Assembly (NCBI RefSeq): GCF_937906905.1
Contig: NZ_CALERY010000023.1
Coordinates: 1 to 51,899, forward strand
Direction of reading: 5' to 3'
DNA from: an uncultured Helicobacter sp.
GTDB lineage: Bacteria; Campylobacterota; Campylobacteria; Campylobacterales; Helicobacteraceae
DNA: 51,899 nucleotides
Positions 17,747 through 26,787 of the stretch are shown here, piece after piece. Made by a program: the position numbers and the translations under genes. The notes beneath the pieces were generated by a model. That model ran no database searches, had not been told where the DNA came from, and worked only from the letters and a program-made list of their open reading frames with translations. Position 1 is the first letter of the stretch. Every line of letters starts with the position of its first letter.

Positions 17747-18537
17747 TGCAGGCACTTCCAAGTCTGCCAAGCACACTCCAGCAGCTCCAGTCCCCACCTA
17801 CGCAGTTGTATTTTTTGGGCGATGTTGGGCTGCTAGATTCTGTGCCAAAAATCGCCATAATCGGCACGCGCAAGCCCAACACCTACACGCAAACCTACAC
17901 CACCTTGCTTGCCAAATCGCTAGCCAATATTGGAGCGATCATCGTTAGCGGGGGTGCGCTTGGCACGGACATTATCGCCCATAGTGCCGCGCTGCCTAAG
18001 ACTATTTGCGTGCTGCCTACAAGCCTTGATAGATTCTACCCAGCAAGTAATGCCAAAACAATCCAAGCTATCGCAGACCAAGGGCTTGTGCTTAGTGAGT
18101 ATGAGTGCAACCCCAATCCCCAGCGGCACGACTTTCTCCATAGAAATCGCTTGATTGTGGCATTGAGCGATATTGTCATTATTCCCCAAGCAGATAGATA
18201 TAGCGGCTCGCTTGCTAGTGCTAATCTCTGCACCAAGCTTGGGAAGCCGATATTTGTGCTATCCCACCGCATAGGAGAATCACTTGGCACACAGGATTTG
18301 CTAGCCCAAGAGCGCGCGAGTGCGATCACAGATATAGAAGCTTTCACCCAAGCCCTAGCCCTGCGCTTTGACCTTAAGGCGCAAGAAGTGCTAGAAGATG
18401 ATGAGCTGCTAGATTTCGCGCGTAGCAACCCCACCTTTGAAGAAGCCTTTGCACGATTTGGGGAGCAGGTGCTTGAGTATGAGCTTATGGGGAAAATTAC
18501 GCGTGAAAATGGGCGCATAATCATTAGCGGCATATAA
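17746..18537 (+). CDS. dprA: DNA processing protein DprA
   Basis: DprA loads RecA onto incoming single strands during natural transformation. The Rossmann core is clear: IAIIGTRKPNTYTQ (about residues 35-48), IGAIIVSGGALGTDIIAHSAAL with the SGxAxGxD-type motif, VLPTSLDRFYPASN, SEYECNPNPQRHDFLHRNRLIVALSDIVIIPQA, and SGSLASANLCTKLGKPIFV. A C-terminal DML1-like winged segment (FEEAFARFGEQVLEYELMGKI) follows. I use the ATG at 17746, which shares one base with the TGA of the upstream gene, giving 263 residues. ruvX follows by 19 bases, as in H. pylori HP0333-HP0334. The gene implies competence, relevant to the dispersed motif. Confidence 0.93.
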   Translation: MQALPSLPSTLQQLQSPPTQLYFLGDVGLLDSVPKIAIIGTRKPNTYTQTYTTLLAKSLANIGAIIVSGGALGTDIIAHSAALPKTICVLPTSLDRFYPASNAKTIQAIADQGLVLSEYECNPNPQRHDFLHRNRLIVALSDIVIIPQADRYSGSLASANLCTKLGKPIFVLSHRIGESLGTQDLLAQERASAITDIEAFTQALALRFDLKAQEVLEDDELLDFARSNPTFEEAFARFGEQVLEYELMGKITRENGRIIISGI

Positions 18538-18556
18538 TCATTGGTGGAGTGTAAAA

Positions 18557-18985
18557 GTGGATTCTAGCTCTAAAATTTTGGCGTGCGATGTGGGGCTAAA
18601 GCGCATAGGGCTTGCGCATATCGTGCAGGGCATTATCCTGCCATTAAAGCCAATTATGCGGCGCAATCGCAACCAAGCTGCCAAAGAGCTTGCAGGGCTT
18701 TTAGAGCAAAGGGGGGTGGAGAGGCTTGTTATAGGGCTGCCAAGCGGAGGGCTAGGGGGAGATACAAGCACGCAAGAGCGCATTAGGCATTTTATAAGCT
18801 TGCTTGGCTTTGGCGGGGAGATTGTGTATGTCGATGAAGACTTCACTAGCACACACGCGCTAGAGTCTTTACACCACGCCAAAAGAGAGTCTAGGCAAGC
18901 ATATAGGAAAAACGGCGTGCTAGATTCTCTAAGCGCGTGCGAGATACTTAGCCGCTATATGCAGGGGCAGGGAGTGGGGGGATAA
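18557..18985 (+). CDS. ruvX: RuvX/YqgF RNase H-fold nuclease
   Basis: The 142-residue chain has the YqgF signature ILACDVGLKRIGLAH near residues 7-21, the VIGLPSG motif and a final YVDEDFTSTHALESL containing catalytic acids. The family was named a Holliday junction resolvase and also processes the 5' end of 16S rRNA precursors. The start is GTG at 18557, seven bases after GGTGGAG; no closer ATG fits. It probably shares a transcript with dprA, and the alaS promoter begins just past its stop. Confidence 0.9.
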   Translation: MDSSSKILACDVGLKRIGLAHIVQGIILPLKPIMRRNRNQAAKELAGLLEQRGVERLVIGLPSGGLGGDTSTQERIRHFISLLGFGGEIVYVDEDFTSTHALESLHHAKRESRQAYRKNGVLDSLSACEILSRYMQGQGVGG

Positions 18986-18996
18986 AGGGAATTTGC

Positions 18997-19002
18997 TACA
19001 AT
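18997..19002 (+). promoter_or_regulatory. extended -10 promoter of alaS
   Basis: TTTGCTACAAT has a TG one base before TACAAT, an extended -10 form, 29 bases before the alaS ATG. Confidence 0.5.
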
Positions 19003-19030
19003 GTCGCATAATTTATCATAAAGGGTTTGT

Positions 19031-21832
19031 ATGGATATTCGTGCCAAGTTTTTAGAATTTTTTGCAAACAAGGGGCATAAGGTGTATGAATCTATGCCTT
19101 TAGTGCCAGATGATGCGAGCTTGCTTTTTACCAATGCGGGAATGGTGCAGTTTAAGGATATTTTCACTGGCAAGATTCCAGCCCCAAGCCCCAATATCGC
19201 TACAAGCTCACAGCTGTGTATCCGTGCGGGTGGGAAGCATAACGACTTAGAAAATGTCGGCTACACAGCGCGCCATCACACGCTTTTTGAAATGCTAGGA
19301 AATTTTAGCTTTGGGGCGTATTTTAAAAAAGAAGCTATTGCGTATGCGTGGGAGTTTGTAACAGAGATTCTAGGCTTTGATAAGAGCCTTTTATATGTAA
19401 CGATACACGAAAGTGATGATGAAGCCTATGAATTGTGGCAGGAGCATATAGAATCTAGTCGCATTAAACGAATGGGCGATAAGGATAACTTCTGGCAAAT
19501 GGGCGATACAGGACCTTGCGGACCTTGCAGTGAGATATATGTGGATCAAGGGGCAGAGTTTTTTAATGGAGAAGAGGACTATTTCGGCGGTGAAGGGGAT
19601 AGGTTTTTAGAGATATGGAATCTTGTGTTTATGCAGTATGAAAGAAGTGCTGATGGGACTTTGACACCATTGCCTAAGCCTAGCATTGATACAGGTATGG
19701 GGCTGGAGCGAGTAATCGCACTGAAAGAGGGTGAGATAAATAATTTTGATTCTAGTCTTTTTGCACCCATAATGCAGTGTATTAAGGAGCTTACAGGTAA
19801 GAGCTATTACCGCGATAGTGTGTTGCTTAAAAACACGATGGACTTTGCAAAAGATATAATAGATTCTTGTAAGAAAGACATTGCAAGCTTCCGTGTCATC
19901 GCTGACCACGCACGAGCTGTCGCTTTTCTACTCGCACAAGGGGTGAATTTTGACAAAGAGGGCAGGGGCTATGTTTTGCGTAGAATCTTACGCAGGGCAG
20001 TTAGGCACGGCTATTTGCTAGGCTTGAGAAAGGCATTTTTATATGAAGTCGTAGGGGTAGTGTGTGATTCTATGGGCGGACATTATAGCTATTTAAAAGA
20101 GCGTAAAAATGCCCTGCAAGAGCAGTGTAGGGCAGAAGAAGAGAGATTTTTTGAGACGATAGAATCGGGAATGGCGTTGTTTCAAGCCGAGCTAGATTCT
20201 ATGCGGCAAAAGAATGAAAAAAGTTTTAATGGTGAAATAGCCTTTAAACTCTACGACACTTACGGCTTTCCACTTGATTTAACGCAAGATATGTTGCGTG
20301 AGCTTGGCTTAAGCATAGATTTGCAGGGCTTTGAAAAATGTATGCAGGAGCAAAAAGATAGAAGCAAAGCACACTGGAAAGGAAGCGGTGATAGTGTAAA
20401 AGATGGCGATTTTAATGCACTTTTAAGCGAGTTTGGAAAGAATGAGTTTGTGGGCTATGAGTGTATAAACACAGAATCTAAGATCCTAGCCCTTTTAGAT
20501 TCTAGCTTTAAAAGAGTGGAATCTTTACAGGCAGGGCAAGAGGGCTGGGTGATGTTGGAATCTACGCCATTCTACCCAGAATCAGGTGGACCGGTGGGGG
20601 ATAAGGGAGTATTATTTAGCTTGGGGCATTCAGTATTGAGCGATAAATCGCGGATTGCTTCAGCGGAAACTACGGCACTTACGCCGAGTAAGCTTCTTGC
20701 TTCCGCTTCGCAAAACCACGATTTCTCATCTCAATCCTTAGAATGCCAAGATTCTGGTAAAGTGGATTCTAGCAGTCCGCAAAACATAGTCGCTAAAGTT
20801 TTAGATACCCAAAAATACTTTGGGCTAAATCTCTCTAAAATCCACACCCTAAGCCCATTAAAAGCAGGCGATTTGGTAAAAGCACAAGTAGATTCTAGTC
20901 GTTTTGAAATCGCTAAACACCACTCCGCTACGCATTTATTGCATTACGCCCTAAGGCAGATTCTAGGCAGCCATATCGCTCAAGCTGGAAGCCTTGTAGA
21001 AGCAAATCGCCTGCGGTTTGACTTTAGCCACCCAAAGGCGTTAAGCGTCAATGAGTTAGAGCAAATAGAAGCCCTAGTCAATGAAAAAATCGCAGAATCT
21101 TGTCCGCAAGTGTGCGAGACTATGGGGATAGAACAAGCTAAAGCAAAGGGGGCTATGGCACTCTTTGGCGAGAAGTATGGGGAGAGTGTGCGTGTGATAA
21201 CCCTCGGCGATTCTATTGAGCTATGCGGGGGGATTCATATCCACAATACCGCAGAGATTGGGAGCTTTTATATCGTGCGTGAAAGTAGCGTGAGTAGCGG
21301 GGTTCGGCGTATTGAAGCGGTGTGTGGCAAAGCGGCATATCACTATGGCAAAGCGGCACTAGAATCCATAAAAAGCCTAAAAGAGCAGCTAAAAGCCCAA
21401 GATGTCTTGCAAGGTGTGGCAAAGCTGCAAAATGCTTTGAAAGAGGCAAGAGATACCGCAAATAAGGCAAAGCAGAGTGTCAAAAGCCTAGATTATGAGG
21501 AAGCAAATGGCGTGAAACTCATCGTCCTAAAGCTAGATTCAGTGGAGGCAAAAGAGGCAAAAGACATAATTGATAGGGCGAAAAATGAGAATGAAAAGGT
21601 AGCGATTTTGCTTGTAACAGAATCTGGCGGCAAAGTCTCTCTAACCGCTGGAGTAAAGGGCGTATCTAGTCTCAAAGCTGGAGCGTGGGTAAAGCAAGTC
21701 GCACAAATCTTAGGGGGCAATGGTGGGGGCAGAGATGACTTTGCTACCGCTGGAGGCAAGATAACAGATTCTAATGCAATACAAGAAGCCCTAGATGTAG
21801 CAAAACAAATCGCAAGAGAGAAATTAGGGTAA
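19031..21832 (+). CDS. alaS: alanyl-tRNA synthetase
   Basis: AlaS charges tRNA-Ala and hydrolyses mischarged Ser/Gly-tRNA. Catalytic blocks begin at residue 1 (IRAKFLEFFANKGHKV), with LLFTNAGMVQFKD, QLCIRAGGKHNDLENVG, RHHTLFEMLGNFSFGAYF and GPCGPCSEIYVDQG. The editing site shows HHSATH near residue 630 and CGGIH near 731 (usually CGGTH). A C-terminal Gly-rich C-Ala domain (GGNGGGRDDFATAGG) closes it. At 933 residues it exceeds the usual 850-880. The extra part is about residues 530-586, between YPESGGPVGDKGVLF and VAKVLDTQKYFG, a Ser-rich insertion that includes a palindromic DNA segment at 20662-20707. Confidence 0.96.
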   Translation: MDIRAKFLEFFANKGHKVYESMPLVPDDASLLFTNAGMVQFKDIFTGKIPAPSPNIATSSQLCIRAGGKHNDLENVGYTARHHTLFEMLGNFSFGAYFKKEAIAYAWEFVTEILGFDKSLLYVTIHESDDEAYELWQEHIESSRIKRMGDKDNFWQMGDTGPCGPCSEIYVDQGAEFFNGEEDYFGGEGDRFLEIWNLVFMQYERSADGTLTPLPKPSIDTGMGLERVIALKEGEINNFDSSLFAPIMQCIKELTGKSYYRDSVLLKNTMDFAKDIIDSCKKDIASFRVIADHARAVAFLLAQGVNFDKEGRGYVLRRILRRAVRHGYLLGLRKAFLYEVVGVVCDSMGGHYSYLKERKNALQEQCRAEEERFFETIESGMALFQAELDSMRQKNEKSFNGEIAFKLYDTYGFPLDLTQDMLRELGLSIDLQGFEKCMQEQKDRSKAHWKGSGDSVKDGDFNALLSEFGKNEFVGYECINTESKILALLDSSFKRVESLQAGQEGWVMLESTPFYPESGGPVGDKGVLFSLGHSVLSDKSRIASAETTALTPSKLLASASQNHDFSSQSLECQDSGKVDSSSPQNIVAKVLDTQKYFGLNLSKIHTLSPLKAGDLVKAQVDSSRFEIAKHHSATHLLHYALRQILGSHIAQAGSLVEANRLRFDFSHPKALSVNELEQIEALVNEKIAESCPQVCETMGIEQAKAKGAMALFGEKYGESVRVITLGDSIELCGGIHIHNTAEIGSFYIVRESSVSSGVRRIEAVCGKAAYHYGKAALESIKSLKEQLKAQDVLQGVAKLQNALKEARDTANKAKQSVKSLDYEEANGVKLIVLKLDSVEAKEAKDIIDRAKNENEKVAILLVTESGGKVSLTAGVKGVSSLKAGAWVKQVAQILGGNGGGRDDFATAGGKITDSNAIQEALDVAKQIAREKLG
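20662..20707. repeat. palindromic segment inside the alaS insertion
   Basis: Outer arms AGCGGAA (20662-20668) and TTCCGCT (20701-20707) enclose inner arms CTTAC (20678-20682) and GTAAG (20688-20692), nearly symmetric about the centre. It lies wholly inside the family-atypical insertion of AlaS, suggesting the insertion came with a small palindromic element. Confidence 0.5.
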
Positions 21833-21929
21833 AGACAAAAAAAGGAAGCAAGGGAGAAAGCGGAATATGACTATAAAAGAGATAGGATTACGGCAAAAAA
21901 TTATCCTATTAATCGTATAAAGGAGAGTA

Positions 21930-24900
21930 ATGGCAAGTATAGAAGAACGCATAGAAGATAGGACAAAACAGCAGTTAGGAGAGTTTGGCATATCCTACTA
22001 TACAAAGACAGAATCTATCAATAGCGATATAGATTCCGCCCTTGCTAAATACCCTAGCAAAAGTGGCGGTAGTGGGAAAAATTACCCAGATATTAAGCTT
22101 TTTCTTACCACAGAGACACGGCGAAAAATCCCCGTGATGATAGAAGTCAAAGGCACAAAAGGTAGATTAGAAAAGCTTAAAAATGGTGCGGTAGAAAATA
22201 CTACTAGCAAAGGCGAACCGCATTATAAAAACATCAATGATTATGCCCTAAATGGTGCGGTGCATTATGCAAATGCGATTTTAGACTACACACATAGCTA
22301 TGATGAAGTTATCGCGCTTGGTATCAATGGCTATGAAGATGCCAGTGAGCTAAAAACTCAATATGCTTTTTATTATCTTAATCGCAAAAATCTCTCCGTC
22401 CCTAAGAAAATCGGCGATTTTAGCGATTTAAGTTGCTTTTCTAAAGAGCATTTAGAGAGTTTTATTACAAAGCTAGATTCTCTATCACTAGATGAAAAAG
22501 AGCGTGAAAATGCGATAGAAAACCTAGAAAGTGATATAGAATCTAAGCTCAACGCACTCAATCAATTCCTACACGATGAGCTTTTGAATATCAATCCAAA
22601 CACGAGAGTCGCCTTGCTTGTAGGTATGATTATGGCAGCACAAGGCGTAAAAGGCAAAATCGCACCTCTAAGAGTAGAAGAGCTAAAATGTGAGCAAGGG
22701 GCTAACTCAAATGATGGGCAGATTTTCCTAAATAAAATCAAAGATTTTTTATGCGAGAAAAATCTCCCACAAGAAAAAGTCGCTATGGTAATCAATGATT
22801 TAGAATCTGCATTTATCCATTCCAAGCTTCATACACCAAGCTCCTATGCAAAGGATTTACTCCATACAAGTGATGAAAGCCCTTTAAAAAAGACTTATCA
22901 AATCGTGCTTGATAATATCCTGCCTCTTGTCAAAAAGCTTCAAACCGCCGACATCGCAGGTAGGCTTTTTAACTCCATTACAAAATGGCTTGAAGTCCCA
23001 GATAATGAGAAAAATGATGTAGTCCTTACCCCTCGCTATGTAGTGGATATGATGGTTTCTCTTGCAGGGGTGAATAAAGACTCTTTTGTGTGGGATTATG
23101 CCACTGGTTCTGGGGCGTTTCTCATCTCTGCTATGAATGCGATGATAAAAGATGCAAACACCTTGCAAAGTCCAAAAGAGATAGAAGCTAAAATCGCTCA
23201 CATCAAAGCCTACCAGCTTTTAGGGATAGAAAAGCGAAGTGATATTTACTTGCTTGGTATTTTAAATATGATTTTGCTTGATGATGGCTCGGCGAATCTC
23301 TTGCATAAAGATAGCTTGAAAGACTTTAATGGAAGCTATGAGCAAGGCGATAAAAAGGGGCAGAATTTCCCCGCTGATGTGTTTTTGCTAAATCCCCCCT
23401 ATTCTGCAAGTGGCAAGGGCTTTATCTTTGTAGAAAGGGCGTTAAGGAAAATGAGCAAAGGCAGGGCGTGTGTGATTATCCAAGAAAATGCAGGCAGTGG
23501 CAATGGACTTCCCTACACAGCAGATATTCTAAAGCATAGCACACTTCTAGCAAGCATTAAAATGCCAAGCGATTTATTTGCAGGGAAAAGCAGTGTGCAA
23601 ACAGCCATTTATGTCTTTGAAGTGGGTAAGGCTCATAATGTGAAGCAAATGGTAAAATTTATTGATTTCTCTAGCGATGGCTACACAAGAGCCGCACGCA
23701 AAAAGGCAAAAGCAAGCACAAATTTGAAAGATACGGATAACGCTAAAGCGAGATATGAAGAGCTTATCAATGTCGTGCTATATGGGAGTGGCTATCTTCA
23801 CTACTATAAAGACTCTTATATAGAAGACACGATAAATTTGGAGGGCAGAGACTGGACTTACTCTCAACACAAAAAGATAGACACAACGCCCACTTTAGCG
23901 GACTTTAAAAAATGCGTGAGTGAGTATCTAGCGTGGGAAGTAAGCAATGTGCTGAAAAATTCTTGTCATACTGAGCGTAGCGAAGTATCTAAAAATACAC
24001 AGGCAGATTCTATAAATGGAGGAATGGAGGGAAACGCCCTTAGCCCTCGTTTAGTAAAGCTTGAAGCAGAGTTCAAGCAAAACGGGGGCGAGTGGAAAAG
24101 CTTTAGAATCGGCGAGTTGTTTGACCATCTCAAGCCTATAAAACACACTTACAATAAGGGAAATTTACCCACAGAACCGACCGAAGAATGCGACCTGCCT
24201 GCCATTACTTGCACGAGTGCAAATCAAGGCATAGCCTGTTATATGCCACGAAATGGAGCGGAAATTTTAAAAAATGTCATTTCAGTAGCGGCAAATGGCG
24301 ATGCCCCAGCATTTTATCAACCGCACGATTTTGCTATCTTGCAAGATGCTTACGCTTTGCGTTTTAAAAGCGAGTTGATACAAGAGAGCGTGGAATTAAG
24401 CCCCCTTTGTTATCTCTACCTTACCGCCCTTTTGCAAAAGGTTTTGCAAAAATATAATTGGAATGATAAATCGGGTTGGGCTAAGGTTTCACAAGAAATT
24501 ATCTCTCTGCCCATTTTGCTTATTCCGTCATTGCGAGGCGTGGGCGAAGCCCACAACGAAGCAATCCATAAAAACAAAGCAGATTCTCAAGTGGATTGCC
24601 ACGAAGTTGCTAACGCAACTTCTCGCAATGACAAAAATACAAAATCTAGCGATTTTTCTCGCAATGACGAAAGTGATTATGAAATTGCTTTTAGCTATAT
24701 GGAATCTTATATTAAAGAACTCGAGGCGGAGCGACTCGAGGAACTCGAGGCGTATCTTAAGGTTACAGGCTTAAATGATTATACTTTAAGCCAAAAAGAA
24801 AAAGAAGCTCTAAGGTCCTTTGAGAATCTAAGCATACCACAGGAAGCACCGCTTAAGTGGAAAAGCTTTAAATGCGAAAAGCTTTTTAGCGTAAAATCTA

Positions 24901-25400
24901 ATCCGCAGTTAAATAAAGATAGCTTTAGCTTTGGTGAAAATGCCCCATATCCTTATTTTACCCGCACTTGTTTAAATAATGGCATAGCAGGTTATGTGGA
25001 ATATTTAGACGAGGAGCATAAAATCAAGGGAGAAAGCATAGCTGTAGGTATGCTTGGAATGCAGTTTTTCTATATGCAAAAGGACTTTTATGCAGGGCAA
25101 TTTACTAAAACTTTATATCCAAAATTTAATGGGCTCAATGCCACAATCGCACAATTTTTCATCACTTGGCTCAATAAACACCAAAGGATTTTTCAAGGTG
25201 TTTTAGTGAGAGATTTTGAGAAGACTTTCAACGAAACAGAGATTTTACTGCCTGTTTTGGATTCTCATAATATTGATTTTGACTTTATAGAATCTTTTAT
25301 CAAAGCCATTGAAAAAGAATGTATCAAAAGCGTGGTTTTGTGGCAGACAAGAGAAGCAAAAGCGTATAAACAAGTGGTAGAAACCTCGCTTAAAGCCTAA
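21930..25400 (+). CDS. Type IIG-like restriction enzyme: nuclease, N6-adenine methylase and specificity in one chain
   Basis: The 1156-residue protein seems to carry all three functions. Residues about 48-75 show a PD-(D/E)xK-like nuclease pattern, YPDIKLFL then IPVMIEVKG. The N6-adenine methylase has motif I DYATGSGAFLISA near 388 and motif IV NPPYS near 488. Two target-recognition domains follow, opening with WKSFRIGELFDHL (about 722) and WKSFKCEKLFSV (about 977), joined by a coiled helix ELEAERLEELEAYLKV. Two short palindromic elements lie in frame at the domain borders (see 23965 and 24527). It stands alone, AT-richer by eye than its neighbours, between alaS and an MFS gene, with AAAGGAG before the ATG. 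Target sequence unknown. The nuclease call is weaker than the methylase call. Confidence 0.88.
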   Translation: MASIEERIEDRTKQQLGEFGISYYTKTESINSDIDSALAKYPSKSGGSGKNYPDIKLFLTTETRRKIPVMIEVKGTKGRLEKLKNGAVENTTSKGEPHYKNINDYALNGAVHYANAILDYTHSYDEVIALGINGYEDASELKTQYAFYYLNRKNLSVPKKIGDFSDLSCFSKEHLESFITKLDSLSLDEKERENAIENLESDIESKLNALNQFLHDELLNINPNTRVALLVGMIMAAQGVKGKIAPLRVEELKCEQGANSNDGQIFLNKIKDFLCEKNLPQEKVAMVINDLESAFIHSKLHTPSSYAKDLLHTSDESPLKKTYQIVLDNILPLVKKLQTADIAGRLFNSITKWLEVPDNEKNDVVLTPRYVVDMMVSLAGVNKDSFVWDYATGSGAFLISAMNAMIKDANTLQSPKEIEAKIAHIKAYQLLGIEKRSDIYLLGILNMILLDDGSANLLHKDSLKDFNGSYEQGDKKGQNFPADVFLLNPPYSASGKGFIFVERALRKMSKGRACVIIQENAGSGNGLPYTADILKHSTLLASIKMPSDLFAGKSSVQTAIYVFEVGKAHNVKQMVKFIDFSSDGYTRAARKKAKASTNLKDTDNAKARYEELINVVLYGSGYLHYYKDSYIEDTINLEGRDWTYSQHKKIDTTPTLADFKKCVSEYLAWEVSNVLKNSCHTERSEVSKNTQADSINGGMEGNALSPRLVKLEAEFKQNGGEWKSFRIGELFDHLKPIKHTYNKGNLPTEPTEECDLPAITCTSANQGIACYMPRNGAEILKNVISVAANGDAPAFYQPHDFAILQDAYALRFKSELIQESVELSPLCYLYLTALLQKVLQKYNWNDKSGWAKVSQEIISLPILLIPSLRGVGEAHNEAIHKNKADSQVDCHEVANATSRNDKNTKSSDFSRNDESDYEIAFSYMESYIKELEAERLEELEAYLKVTGLNDYTLSQKEKEALRSFENLSIPQEAPLKWKSFKCEKLFSVKSNPQLNKDSFSFGENAPYPYFTRTCLNNGIAGYVEYLDEEHKIKGESIAVGMLGMQFFYMQKDFYAGQFTKTLYPKFNGLNATIAQFFITWLNKHQRIFQGVLVRDFEKTFNETEILLPVLDSHNIDFDFIESFIKAIEKECIKSVVLWQTREAKAYKQVVETSLKA
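23965..23990 (+). repeat. short palindromic element in coding DNA, methylase-specificity junction
   Basis: GTCATACTGAGCGTAGCGAA followed by GTATCT, encoding CHTERSEVSK at about residues 680-690. I recognise the string as a type of short dispersed repeat seen in coding and non-coding DNA of many bacteria. It is inserted in frame between the methylase and the first target-recognition domain. Confidence 0.6.
24527..24668. repeat. nested palindromic repeat in coding DNA between the two recognition domains
   Basis: A left unit at 24527-24568 starts GTCATTGCGAG, has an inner hairpin TGGGCGAAGCCCA and ends GCAATCCA. A right unit at 24592-24632 is close to its reverse complement: it starts TGGATTGCC, has inner arms AAGTTG and CAACTT, and ends CTCGCAATGAC. 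The units are separated by 23 bases that include one GATTCT. A third partial copy, TCTCGCAATGAC, follows at 24657-24668. All of it is translated in frame (about residues 867-913), lying between the target-recognition domains. Confidence 0.75.
24717..24752 (+). repeat. in-frame direct repeat in the helical spacer of the restriction enzyme
   Basis: GAACTCGAGGCG occurs at 24717-24728 and again at 24741-24752, 24 bases (eight codons) apart, encoding two ELEA units of the spacer helix. In Type I specificity proteins the number of such spacer repeats sets the distance between half-sites. Confidence 0.55.
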
Positions 25401-25546
25401 TAATCCCTCAAAGTCCTATCCCGCATAACATTTTCAAAAGTGGATTCTAGCCATATCGCACAAACCCTAGCAGGCAAACTCCACCAGCCAAAAAGCCCCA
25501 AGTATGCTAGAATCCATCGCAACAATCCACCCCCAAAGAGCCAGCA

Positions 25547-26728
25547 ATGAGCAAAGCACAATCCACCGCCAACACACGCCGCAAAATCTTTTTCATCAAT
25601 CTCCTACCCATCGTGCTAATCGCCCTAAATCTCCGCGCACCCATCGCTTCTATCGCGCCTGTGGTGGATTCTGTGCGTGAGTATTACGCGCTAAATGCCG
25701 CGCTTGCTGGGCTGCTTACCAGCCTGCCGCTGCTTGCCTTTGGGCTTGTGTCCTTTGCTGTCTCGTATTTTCAGCCTGTGCGTGCGATGTTTGTGGGGCT
25801 GCTTTGTATCCTGCTAGGTGAGATTGTGCGCTGCGTGGGCGGGAGTGCGGAGCTATTTATCGGCACGGCGATTATGGGCAGTGGGATTGCCGTGGCAAAT
25901 GTGCTACTCCCAAGCCTTGTCAAATCCAAATTCCCCCGACAAATCCCCAAAATAATGGGGATTTACAGCCTTGTGCTCAACTTCTCCGCTATGCTTGGGG
26001 TGCTGCTGATTTTGCCACTTATAGGGCTGCTGCCTGTGCCTTTAGCTCTCTCTAGCTGGGCGATTCTCGCAGTGGCTGCCATTGCTAGCTATCTGCCTCA
26101 AATGAGCAACCGCAGGATCTCACGCCCCAAGCTCAAATCCACCGCCACAGGCACGCTTTTTGCCAATGTAAATGCGTGGAAAATCACGCTGTTTATGGGG
26201 ATCACAAGCGCGATTGCATATAGCTTTTTCGCGTGGTATCCTAGCTTTCTTATATCCTTTGGCTTCTCTGCGCATTTTGCTTCACAGATGATGATTCTAG
26301 CCTACTGCATTCTCGTGCCTACGGCGTTTTTCGCGCCGCTTATGCTTGGGGTGCTGCCTAGTGCTCGCAGAATCTATCTCATCATTTTCATCTGTGGGGC
26401 GTATATTGTGTGCTTCGCCTTGCTGCTTATCTCCCAGCAGGTGTGGGTGGTAGCAATCGTCTCTGTGCTTATTGGCGTGCCTGTGGGAGGGGTGTTTGGG
26501 ATCGCGCTGCTTTTTATCTCTACAAAAAGCTCCAATATCCAAACCGCCACCAAACTCTCCGCTATGGCACAAGGCGTGGGCTACCTCATCGCCGCGCTAT
26601 CCCCTGTGGTGATTGGCAAAATTTATGATCATTTTCATAGCTTTACCTACGCGCTTGTGGGGCTGCTTGGCTTGGCGATTTTGCTAAATATTGTGGGCTA
26701 TCTCGCCTACAAATCTCCACAGATCTAG
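25547..26728 (+). CDS. MFS transporter, CynX/NimT-like
   Basis: A 393-residue polytopic inner-membrane protein with about twelve hydrophobic segments. It opens with a short basic tail and IVLIALNLRAPIASIAPVVDSVREYYALNAALAGLLTSLPLLAF, in which LNLRAPI and GLLTSLPLLAF are typical of the CynX/NimT (cyanate and nitroimidazole) branch of the major facilitator superfamily; AVANVLLPSLVKSKFP and GVPVGGVFGIALLFIS follow. The substrate cannot be told. The ATG is preceded by AAAGAG. It converges on cvfB with 59 bases between. Confidence 0.8.
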   Translation: MSKAQSTANTRRKIFFINLLPIVLIALNLRAPIASIAPVVDSVREYYALNAALAGLLTSLPLLAFGLVSFAVSYFQPVRAMFVGLLCILLGEIVRCVGGSAELFIGTAIMGSGIAVANVLLPSLVKSKFPRQIPKIMGIYSLVLNFSAMLGVLLILPLIGLLPVPLALSSWAILAVAAIASYLPQMSNRRISRPKLKSTATGTLFANVNAWKITLFMGITSAIAYSFFAWYPSFLISFGFSAHFASQMMILAYCILVPTAFFAPLMLGVLPSARRIYLIIFICGAYIVCFALLLISQQVWVVAIVSVLIGVPVGGVFGIALLFISTKSSNIQTATKLSAMAQGVGYLIAALSPVVIGKIYDHFHSFTYALVGLLGLAILLNIVGYLAYKSPQI

Positions 26729-26787
26729 AGGGTGGATTCTACTAGGCTGGGCTAGGTTTGCGTGGCTTGAGCTTGTGAAGCTTGCCC

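Noticed and set aside
21867..21920. 17-codon frame MTIKEIGLRQKIILLIV just upstream of the restriction gene
   Set aside because: No clear ribosome site and too short; a 7-bp inverted repeat around it (ATAGGAT/ATCCTAT) may be chance.
21930..25400. A larger defence island around the restriction enzyme
   Set aside because: Neighbours are alaS and an MFS carrier; no other defence gene, integrase or toxin-antitoxin pair is visible.
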